From Arachidicoccus rhizosphaerae (GTDB lineage: Bacteria; Bacteroidota; Bacteroidia; Chitinophagales; Chitinophagaceae), in the NCBI RefSeq assembly GCF_900107765.1, contig NZ_FNQY01000029.1, forward strand, positions 1 through 52,793: 52,793 bases of DNA, in the 5' to 3' direction. Below, one piece after another: positions 34,974 through 41,847 of the stretch. Below the pieces are notes generated by a model, which was not told the DNA's origin, did no database searches, and saw only the letters and a list, made by a program, of their open reading frames with translations. Position 1 is the stretch's first letter. Every line of letters starts with the position of its first letter. The position numbers were made by a program, and so were the translations under genes.

Positions 34974-35681
34974 TTACGCATAATTTCTTTTACCGAAGAC
35001 GGCAGAGCCGACCCTCACCATGGTTGAGCCTTCCAGTACGGCCCACTCGATGTCGCCGCTCATGCCCATGGAAAGCTCCAGATGGCCTTCAGGCAGCAGG
35101 CCTTCCCGCTGACCTTTTTCTTTGAGTGTTCTTAATAAAGCATAACTTTTTCTCACCGGCACTTCCTGATCGCTGAACAGACCTATGGTCATCAGCCCTT
35201 TTACCTGCAGGCCGCCAAGGGTCTTTACTTTTTCCATCAGCTGAAAAGCCTCCCCGGGATCCGCCCCGAATTTACTGGCCTCTCCCGATGTATTGATCTG
35301 AAGATATATATCCAGGGTCCTGTTTGCCTTGAGCAGCTGTGCTGACAGTTTTTCTGCCAGAGAAATGCTGTCAACAGACTGAATACAAGATACATATTGC
35401 AGGATTTCTTTTATTTTATTGGACTGCAGATGGCCGATAAAATGCCTTTCACAGTGAATATCACTGAGGGCTTCGGCCTTGTCGTGGTATTCCTGTACTT
35501 TATTTTCTCCAATCAGCGTTTCTCCGGCTTCAATGGCCTGGATGATCCGCTCCGGCTCCACGGTCTTTGTGGCCAGCAGCAGCCGGACCGCTGAACTTTC
35601 CCTGCCGGCCTTCTGGCAGGCTTCCTTGATCTCATTATGTACAAAAGACAGGTTCTCTTTGATAAGTGCACTTTGCTCCAT
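34974..35681 (-). CDS. yggS: YggS/PLPBP-family pyridoxal phosphate homeostasis protein
   Basis: A 235-residue cytoplasmic protein of the single-domain TIM-barrel PLP-binding family. The PLP lysine is Lys39 in LLLATKTVEPE, and GETLIGENKVQEY, HFIGHLQSNKIKEIL, GLMTIG and LSMGMSGDIEWAV are all present. It buffers free PLP and has no known catalysis. A -7-like TACCTTTG box lies on the minus strand at 35723-35730, 42 bp before the ATG. The second GH20 gene is divergent from it. Confidence 0.93.
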   Translation of the reverse strand: MEQSALIKENLSFVHNEIKEACQKAGRESSAVRLLLATKTVEPERIIQAIEAGETLIGENKVQEYHDKAEALSDIHCERHFIGHLQSNKIKEILQYVSCIQSVDSISLAEKLSAQLLKANRTLDIYLQINTSGEASKFGADPGEAFQLMEKVKTLGGLQVKGLMTIGLFSDQEVPVRKSYALLRTLKEKGQREGLLPEGHLELSMGMSGDIEWAVLEGSTMVRVGSAVFGKRNYA

Positions 35682-35789
35682 GGAATAGATAAATTTTTGG
35701 AATGGTTATTGACCTTAGCCGCCAAAGGTAATTATTAAAATTTGCGTAAAAAACCCGCTTTATGTCCTAAATTTTCACCCCATACACCT

Positions 35790-35797
35790 TATATTTG
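35790..35797 (+). promoter_or_regulatory. Candidate -7 box for the second GH20 gene
   Basis: TATATTTG matches TAnnTTTG and lies 25 bp before the ATG at 35822. Transcription would begin near 35804, after the upstream in-frame TTG at 35795, which supports the ATG at 35822 as the start. No TTG lies 19 bp upstream. Confidence 0.4.
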
Positions 35798-35821
35798 AAA
35801 GTTCACACCCAATTTATCACT

Positions 35822-37459
35822 ATGAAGCATTTACTATTAAGTGCCCTGAGTCTGTTAATACTCGGGCAGGCCATGTCTCAGGACATCCACATTATTCCGG
35901 AACCGGAATCAGTAACCCCTAACAATCAAAGTTTTGTACTGTCTTCCGGTACAAAAATCCTGGGCTCCATGCCGGAGAAAGCAAAGCATTCCATTGATTT
36001 TTTTAATCAGTACCTGTCTTCTTACTATCAGTTTCAGCCCGTTCAGGGCGACAGTGCCGCCACGGCCAAAGGCAATGTGATCTATTTTCAGATGGAGGCT
36101 CCTTCGGCAGCAGATACCACCGGTGCTTATACCCTGCATGTCGGTAAGGATTCCGTGATCATCTCAGCCGCCAATGAAGAAGGTTTTTTCTACGGGATGC
36201 AGACACTCATCCAGCTACTGCCCACCGCGGTGGCCACTACCCTTACCCTGCCGGGCGTGGATATCCAGGACGCACCGCAACTGGGTTACAGAGGGATGAT
36301 GCTGGATTGTTGCCGTCATTTTATGCCGGTAGACTTTGTCAAAAAATTCATTGATTATCTGGCACTTCATAAATTAAACCGCTTCCACTGGCACCTGACC
36401 GATGACCAGGGCTGGCGGATAGAAATCAAAAAATATCCTAAGCTGACCCAGATGGGCGCCTGGCGTAACGGTACCATTATCGGCCATTATCCCGGTACTG
36501 GTAACGACAACCAGAAATCAGGCGGGTATTATACCCAGGATCAGATCAGGGAAATTATCCAGTATGCGGCTGATCGCTATATCACGATCATCCCTGAAAT
36601 AGAAATGCCCGGGCATGCCTCCGCAGCGATTGCGGCCTATCCGGAGCTCAGTACCTTCCCCAACCAATCTACGGTGGTGCCTGAGCATACCACCTGGGCC
36701 GGCAGCACTTCCGGTAAACAGGTGCAGCAGACCTGGGGTGTATTCCCGGATGTATTTGTCCCTTCCAACAATACCTTTAAATTTTTACAGGATGTCATAG
36801 ACGAGGTCATGGCTTTATTTCCTTCTAAATACATCCATATTGGTGGCGATGAATGCCCTAAAGACTACTGGAAAAAATCAGATTACTGTCAGCAGCTCAT
36901 GAAAAACGCCGGTCTTCAAAATGAAGAAGAACTGCAGAGCTATTTTATCAAAAACATCGAAAAATACGTGGTCAGCAAAGGTCACCAGATAATCGGCTGG
37001 GATGAAATCCTGGAAGGCGGTCTGGCCCCTCAGGCGACCGTTATGAGCTGGAGAGGCGAAAAAGGCGGTATTGAAGCAGCCAAACAAAATCACCATGTGA
37101 TCATGAGCCCCAATACCTACCTTTATTTTGACTATGCACAGAATAAACCCTCTGATTCTCTGACCATTGGCGGATTTTTACCCATCAGCAAAGTCTATAG
37201 TTTCCAGCCTTATCCAACGGCGCTGCCAGCGGATCAGCACTCCTTTATCCTGGGGGTACAGGCCAATTTATGGACGGAGTACATCGCTTCCCCGGCTAAG
37301 GCAGAATACATGATCTTCCCTCGTATCAGCGCTTTAAGTGAAGTGGGCTGGTCCAAGGCCTCTGCCAAGAATTATGACGACTTTAAAGTACGCTTACAGA
37401 CTGAGTTACAACGTTATCAGCTCTGGGGGGTTAATTATTGCAAGAACTGGGATATGTAA
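35822..37459 (+). CDS. Beta-N-acetylhexosaminidase, GH20 (second copy)
   Basis: From the ATG at 35822 the protein has 545 residues and begins with a clean signal peptide (MKHLLLSALSLLILGQAMSQ). The GH20 N-terminal domain runs to about 150, followed by the catalytic barrel with LGYRGMMLDCCRHFMPVDF, FHWHLTDDQGWRIEIKKYP and the catalytic pair Asp343-Glu344 in HIGGDECPKDYW. It removes terminal beta-GlcNAc or GalNAc in the periplasm or at the surface. It is shorter and clearly different from the GH20 at 6110-7840, so the pair did not arise by recent duplication. A strong terminator follows at 37505-37551. Confidence 0.94.
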   Translation: MKHLLLSALSLLILGQAMSQDIHIIPEPESVTPNNQSFVLSSGTKILGSMPEKAKHSIDFFNQYLSSYYQFQPVQGDSAATAKGNVIYFQMEAPSAADTTGAYTLHVGKDSVIISAANEEGFFYGMQTLIQLLPTAVATTLTLPGVDIQDAPQLGYRGMMLDCCRHFMPVDFVKKFIDYLALHKLNRFHWHLTDDQGWRIEIKKYPKLTQMGAWRNGTIIGHYPGTGNDNQKSGGYYTQDQIREIIQYAADRYITIIPEIEMPGHASAAIAAYPELSTFPNQSTVVPEHTTWAGSTSGKQVQQTWGVFPDVFVPSNNTFKFLQDVIDEVMALFPSKYIHIGGDECPKDYWKKSDYCQQLMKNAGLQNEEELQSYFIKNIEKYVVSKGHQIIGWDEILEGGLAPQATVMSWRGEKGGIEAAKQNHHVIMSPNTYLYFDYAQNKPSDSLTIGGFLPISKVYSFQPYPTALPADQHSFILGVQANLWTEYIASPAKAEYMIFPRISALSEVGWSKASAKNYDDFKVRLQTELQRYQLWGVNYCKNWDM

Positions 37460-37504
37460 GCCAACGGGGAGAATCCCCGGATGATTTTTAAAGATATCCA
37501 CTGC

Positions 37505-37551
37505 GCCAACTGTTATAACCTATTGGGAATTAACAGTTGGCTCTTTTTTTT
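37505..37551 (+). terminator. Rho-independent terminator after the second GH20 gene
   Basis: A perfect 11-bp stem (GCCAACTGTTA at 37505-37515, TAACAGTTGGC at 37531-37541) followed by TC and eight T. Confidence 0.9.
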
Positions 37552-37580
37552 AGGGTAGGCCAAAAAAAGTAGCAGAAAAG

Positions 37581-37610
37581 TTGCTGTTTTCAGAAATAAC
37601 AATATCTTTG
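37581..37610 (+). promoter_or_regulatory. Consensus Bacteroidota promoter for the RRM gene
   Basis: TTG (37581-37583), exactly 19 bp, then TATCTTTG (37603-37610). This is a perfect match to TTG-N19-TAnnTTTG. Transcription would start near 37617, giving a 5' leader of about 100 nt before the ATG at 37718. Confidence 0.8.
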
Positions 37611-37717
37611 TATAGTAATCGACAGTTATTTCAATCCTTTTAACGGACGTTTTTTACGTAATTGTTTTTGGGCTTTGGGCACTGTTCTGACATTTTTAAC
37701 TAGTTCAAAAAATTAAA

Positions 37718-38053
37718 ATGAACATTTACGTAGGAAACTTAAGCTGGAACTTAACCAGCGATGATTTGCAAGAATTATTCACTCCTTATGGTGAAGTAAT
37801 TTCAGCAAAAGTTGTTACAGACAGATTTAACAACAACCGTTCTAAAGGATTCGGTTTCGTTGAAATGGCAGATGATTCTGCTGCTAATGCTGCTATCTCC
37901 GGTTTACATGAAACTGAAGTTGATGGCCGTAAAATCGTTGTAAACCAAAAGCAAGAAAGTGCTGATGGTGGTTACAAAAAAAGAAGCTTCGGCGGTGGCG
38001 GTGGCTACCGTGGTGGCAACAACAACGGTGGTGGTTACAGAAACAACTACTAG
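37718..38053 (+). CDS. Glycine-rich RRM RNA-binding protein
   Basis: A 111-residue protein with one RRM (1-78): RNP2 IYVGNL (3-8) and RNP1 KGFGFVEM (43-50). A Gly/Asn-rich tail follows (SFGGGGGYRGGNNNGGGYRN). Similar small RRM proteins in Bacteroidota and cyanobacteria are abundant and often cold-induced RNA chaperones. Codons are simple and regular (GGT, GTT, AAA), unlike the GC-richer neighbours, which suggests high expression. It has its own consensus promoter, a leader of about 100 nt, and a strong terminator, so it is a monocistronic unit. Confidence 0.93.
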   Translation: MNIYVGNLSWNLTSDDLQELFTPYGEVISAKVVTDRFNNNRSKGFGFVEMADDSAANAAISGLHETEVDGRKIVVNQKQESADGGYKKRSFGGGGGYRGGNNNGGGYRNNY

Positions 38054-38368
38054 TCTGACCTGGAGTTAAGATAATTATCTCTTAATTATCTCTCCGGTTT
38101 GAGATCTTAAAAGATCATACAAAGAGCGCCTTTTATCGCAGTTTTCTACTACGGTAAAAGGCGCTTCTTTTATAGACTGCTTATACAACTTTTTACGCTT
38201 CGTGATCCGTATAAAAAGACTGCATCTGCTACGCCCCGGGCTGGCTGCGGTGCCTGGCCAGGCCGGGTTCCCCTTCTACCAATAATTAGGTATTTTTAAA
38301 AAGCCCTGTGATTTTGTTTACACTTTGATGTAACTTGTAGTTTGCTTACGACCTGTAAACCTAATCCT
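38054..38368. other. Intergenic region between the RRM and histidine kinase genes
   Basis: The stretch holds the terminator at 38125-38172 and little else. TTTACACTTTGATG at about 38316 and TAGTTTGC at 38337 are weak promoter-like strings for the kinase gene, and neither fits the consensus spacing. Confidence 0.4.
38125..38172 (+). terminator. Rho-independent terminator after the RRM gene
   Basis: A perfect 11-bp stem (AGCGCCTTTTA at 38125-38135, TAAAAGGCGCT at 38155-38165) followed by TCTTTTAT. Confidence 0.85.
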
Positions 38369-40369
38369 ATGAAAAGATATCTGCTACTCCTGGTTTTATA
38401 TTTTTGGACCCTGCAACTAAGTGCACAGTATTATCCGCCCGGTGAAAAAAACTATACGGACAGTCTTAAGGCCCTCCTTCACACCCCTGGTTCAGACAGT
38501 GAAAAAGTAATGCCCGGCTTTTTACTGTCAGAATACTGGCTTGAAAAAGACACCGCGCTCGCCCGTCGATATTTTACCACCTCCGAGCAATATGCCAAAA
38601 GCTCTCCTTTATTATCTGCCGTCAGCACGTATTACGCCGGCCGGCTTATCATGGATCAGTTGCCGGACAGCGCAGACCAGCTGTTTACGGCAGCCGAACA
38701 GCAACTGCGGGCATTTCATCAAAATATGGCCTACCTCTACAGGTCCAAAGCCACCGCCAGCAAAGCCTTGTTGGAAAAGAAAAAAGACCAGCATCAGCGC
38801 TATATCGACATCCTGCTGAATCAATCCATCCCGCTGGCACTTAAAGCCAATGACAGTATCTACCTGGGCGTTCTTTATATGAATGTAGCCATCGGCTTTA
38901 AAAACATGATGGATTTTACCTCGGCCGACAAAAACCTGAAAACGGCGCTCTATATACTGCATCTTAAGGCAGCACCTGCGCAGTACCTGATTGCGGTCTA
39001 CCATACCATTGCTGAGAATGCCGCCCTCTCTGGTCATAATGAGCTGGCCGGTCATTATCTGGATACCATGAAAAGCCTGTTGACACCATACCCCGATTAT
39101 GAAGGCTGGCTGGACTATTATGCGGCTGAGGGCATGCATCTGACCGTAGCCGAACGTTTTGACGACGCTGTCATTAATATCGACAAGGGGATTGAGCTGG
39201 CCCGTAAAAAAAACAAAGCTTATCCGGAGCAAAGACTCCTGTTTCAAAAATTCTATGCGCTCTACAATAAGCAATCCTATAGTCAGGCCCGGGATGTCAT
39301 GCTTTCTTTACTGGACCGCAAAGAGTTTATGGCCATTAAAACCAACCGGGTACAGATGTATTACGGGCTGGCGGTCACCTATGCCCATTTAAAGGATATG
39401 GATAACGCCTACCACTGGATGGAGCGTTACAGCGCCTTAAATGACTCTATTACGCAGAGCAACACCCTGAAAAATATGACTGAGCTGGAGGCTAAGTTTC
39501 AGACGGCCCAAAAGGAGAAAAAAATACTGGCTTTACAATCAGAAAAGGACAAAGCGGCCCTTCAGAGCCAGAGTCAGAAATGGACGAACCGGATATTAAC
39601 GATCACCTGCCTTTTTTTACTGGCCCTGGCGGTGGCCAGCTGGCTTTATTACAGAAAGCTATCCAGGCAAAAAGAGATCAATTTACAGCATCAGCTGACA
39701 GACTTTAAACGGCAGCAGCAGTTACAACTCACCCAGGCCATGCTGGACGGGGAAGAAAAGGAGAGAAAAAGGGTGGCCCGCGACCTGCATGACGGCCTGG
39801 GCGGCATGCTGGCAGCCGTTAAGCTCAATCTCTCCGGAATGGAGCAGGAGGAGGCCGGTGATCCGCACGCTCAGATGGCCGACAGCGCGCTTACCGGCGT
39901 GATTGAACAGCTGGACAACTCCATCACGGAACTCCGACGAATTGCTCAGAATATGATGCCGGATTCTTTATTAAGATTCGGGCTGGAAAAAGCGCTAAGG
40001 GATCTCGCCGCCTCCTATAACACCCAGAAACTGGACGTAAGGATGCAGACTTTCGGCATTGCAAAAGACATCCCCCTTACCAATCAGGCCCATATTTTCA
40101 GGATCATCCAGGAGTTAATCTCCAACGCTGCCAAACACAGCGGCGCCAGTCAGATATTTGCCCAGTGCAGCCAGAATGAAGGCCTTTTTTTAATTACCGT
40201 TGAAGACAATGGAAAAGGTTTTGATCCTGAAATTTTGCAGCAGAAAAAAGGACTGGGATACAGTAATATCAAAAACCGTGTGGCTTTTTTAAAAGGGAAA
40301 ATAGATATTCAATCAACCCATACGGAAGGCACGGTGATTAATATTGAACTGGACAGTTACGCCGGATAG
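38369..40369 (+). CDS. TPR-sensor histidine kinase (HisKA_3, NarL-partner type), orphan
   Basis: From the ATG at 38369 the protein has 666 residues; the longer frame begins at a TTG and adds nine residues before the signal peptide (MKRYLLLLVLYFWTLQLSAQ). Residues about 25-375 are periplasmic TPR-like helices. A coiled stretch (375-405) leads to one membrane helix (about 407-427). HisKA_3 follows, with the phospho-acceptor His474 in RDLHDGLGGML. The HATPase_c domain has ELISNAAKHSGAS (N box), EDNGKGFDPE and GLGYSNIKNRV. Kinases of this type phosphorylate LuxR/NarL response regulators, but none is adjacent. It converges on ompH across a shared terminator. Confidence 0.92.
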   Translation: MKRYLLLLVLYFWTLQLSAQYYPPGEKNYTDSLKALLHTPGSDSEKVMPGFLLSEYWLEKDTALARRYFTTSEQYAKSSPLLSAVSTYYAGRLIMDQLPDSADQLFTAAEQQLRAFHQNMAYLYRSKATASKALLEKKKDQHQRYIDILLNQSIPLALKANDSIYLGVLYMNVAIGFKNMMDFTSADKNLKTALYILHLKAAPAQYLIAVYHTIAENAALSGHNELAGHYLDTMKSLLTPYPDYEGWLDYYAAEGMHLTVAERFDDAVINIDKGIELARKKNKAYPEQRLLFQKFYALYNKQSYSQARDVMLSLLDRKEFMAIKTNRVQMYYGLAVTYAHLKDMDNAYHWMERYSALNDSITQSNTLKNMTELEAKFQTAQKEKKILALQSEKDKAALQSQSQKWTNRILTITCLFLLALAVASWLYYRKLSRQKEINLQHQLTDFKRQQQLQLTQAMLDGEEKERKRVARDLHDGLGGMLAAVKLNLSGMEQEEAGDPHAQMADSALTGVIEQLDNSITELRRIAQNMMPDSLLRFGLEKALRDLAASYNTQKLDVRMQTFGIAKDIPLTNQAHIFRIIQELISNAAKHSGASQIFAQCSQNEGLFLITVEDNGKGFDPEILQQKKGLGYSNIKNRVAFLKGKIDIQSTHTEGTVINIELDSYAG

Positions 40370-40415
40370 TTCAGCTAAAAACAGCGTGCTTTAAAAAAGC
40401 ACCCTTGAAAAAACT

Positions 40416-40451
40416 AAAAAGCGGCACTATTTTGACATAGTGCCGCTTTTT
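40416..40451. terminator. Bidirectional terminator between the histidine kinase and ompH genes
   Basis: A perfect 15-bp stem (AAAAAGCGGCACTAT at 40416-40430, ATAGTGCCGCTTTTT at 40437-40451) with a TTTGAC loop. It has a T-run on the plus strand and the matching A-run on the other arm, so it works both ways for the convergent genes. Confidence 0.9.
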
Positions 40452-40545
40452 ATTAATGCGTTCTGTTTTCTGTTTTCCCGGTCGATTTAACCCGTTGTTT
40501 GATCAAAGACAGGTGCTGATCCAATGACCGGATTCAGCTTTTGGA

Positions 40546-41118
40546 TTATTGTCCGCCGCCTGCACCTGTTGTATCTGCCGCATTCAGGTCGATACCCAGT
40601 TTTTTGGCCACCGGTTCAAACAGATTCACAACTGTTTTATCATCTCCATAGACTACATCATCGGGTTTGATAACCAGCGTGATTTTCTGTGCTTTTACTT
40701 CTTCCATCAGCACTTTCTGAATCTTTTCATATAAAGGCTGAGACAGCTCAGCAAATTTCTGACGTTCAGCGTTCTGAACGATTTGTTGCCAGTTGATTAA
40801 CTGCCAGGCGTATTGCTGACGCTGTTGATTGATCATATCCAGTACCTGTTTAGACTTTTTGGCCGTAGAGTCAGCTTTGTAGCTGCTGTCTGCACGGTTA
40901 TATTGATACTCCAGCGCATCGCGTCTAGGTCCCAGTGAATCCTTTTCAAATACCTGTATTTTTTGTTGTACATCCTTGTATTCAGGTAAGTGACCAACAA
41001 TAATATCATAATCAAACACACCAATTTTTAAAGCAGGCGTCTGTGTCTGTGCCTGTGCATTGCTGGTAAAGAAACCTAGTGCCATTACCGTCAATAAGGA
41101 GAAAATAACCTTCTTCAT
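40546..41118 (-). CDS. OmpH/Skp-family periplasmic chaperone (distal copy)
   Basis: A 190-residue protein with signal peptide (1-23, ending SNAQA). The mature start (LKIGVFDYDIIVGHLPEYKD) and long helical middle (about 50-135, rich in Gln, Lys and Tyr) fit OmpH/Skp, the trimeric chaperone that escorts unfolded outer-membrane proteins to BamA. The last 30 residues include a Gly/Ala-rich tail (TTGAGGGQ). It is the last gene of the envelope cluster and has its own near-consensus promoter at 41190-41219, so it may be made in excess over its neighbours. Confidence 0.85.
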   Translation of the reverse strand: MKKVIFSLLTVMALGFFTSNAQAQTQTPALKIGVFDYDIIVGHLPEYKDVQQKIQVFEKDSLGPRRDALEYQYNRADSSYKADSTAKKSKQVLDMINQQRQQYAWQLINWQQIVQNAERQKFAELSQPLYEKIQKVLMEEVKAQKITLVIKPDDVVYGDDKTVVNLFEPVAKKLGIDLNAADTTGAGGGQ

Positions 41119-41189
41119 TCTTTCTTTTAGTTTTTGTTTTTATTGTCCTCAGGCTTACCTAACCCAGGTAAACCAAAAAATTATAATTG

Positions 41190-41219
41190 TAAATATAGTA
41201 ACTTAAATCAGTTTGCCAA
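41190..41219 (-). promoter_or_regulatory. Candidate internal promoter for the distal ompH
   Basis: On the minus strand: TTG (41219-41217), exactly 19 bp, then TATATTTA (41197-41190), one mismatch from TAnnTTTG. It begins just after the stop of the upstream ompH (41222) and gives a leader of about 65 nt. Confidence 0.5.
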
Positions 41220-41221
41220 CT

Positions 41222-41776
41222 TTATTTTGTCTTAATCCCCATGGCCTCCAAAATCACATCACTTTTGTTGAGTTTGGGATCAGAAAAAATAACCTGGGTA
41301 CCTGCGCTCTTATCTAAGACAAAATCCCAGCCATACTTGACAGATAACTGTTGGATAATGCTATATATCTTATTTTGAATGGGTTGTACCAGTTCTGCGC
41401 GCTTTTTAAAGAGCTGTCCCTGATAACCAAAGTAGCCAGTTCGCAAATTGCGTACCTCAGTTTCTGCGTTTTGGATTTGCAACATTCTTTTAGCTTTTAA
41501 CTCATCGGCCAGCATATACTGCTCTGCTTTATAGTCATTTCTGAGAGAATCTGCATAGTGGCCGGCGCTGTCGACCTCTTTTTGCCATTTGGCCGTCAAT
41601 AACTCCAGGGTCGTATCCACTCTGGCATATTCCGGCATCTTGCTTAGCATATAGTTCATATCTATCACCGCATAGCGCTGCGCTAAGAGGGTCTCTGTAC
41701 TGCTGATGGCCGCTAGGGTCAGCAGCCAGCACAGCCATTGCCGAAATAACAGGCCTTTTTTTCTTGTTTCAGTCAT
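41222..41776 (-). CDS. OmpH/Skp-family periplasmic chaperone (proximal copy)
   Basis: A 184-residue protein with an N-terminal signal (basic MTETRKKG, then a hydrophobic core ending about TLLAQ). The mature start RYAVIDMNYMLSKMPEYARV is characteristic of OmpH/Skp, and a long helical arm follows (about 55-140). Its position 70 bp after bamA fits a chaperone feeding the BAM complex. It differs clearly in sequence from the distal copy, so the two are old paralogues, probably with different clients. Confidence 0.87.
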   Translation of the reverse strand: MTETRKKGLLFRQWLCWLLTLAAISSTETLLAQRYAVIDMNYMLSKMPEYARVDTTLELLTAKWQKEVDSAGHYADSLRNDYKAEQYMLADELKAKRMLQIQNAETEVRNLRTGYFGYQGQLFKKRAELVQPIQNKIYSIIQQLSVKYGWDFVLDKSAGTQVIFSDPKLNKSDVILEAMGIKTK

Positions 41777-41847
41777 AATACCTTAAAACGTCTTAAAGTT
41801 CCGGGTATTGTATCAGCAAAATAAGACAGCACAGTCTGAGCCCGCTA

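Noticed and set aside
38612-39274. A 220-codon minus-strand frame inside the histidine kinase gene.
   Set aside because: It is antisense to conserved TPR coding sequence with no independent support.
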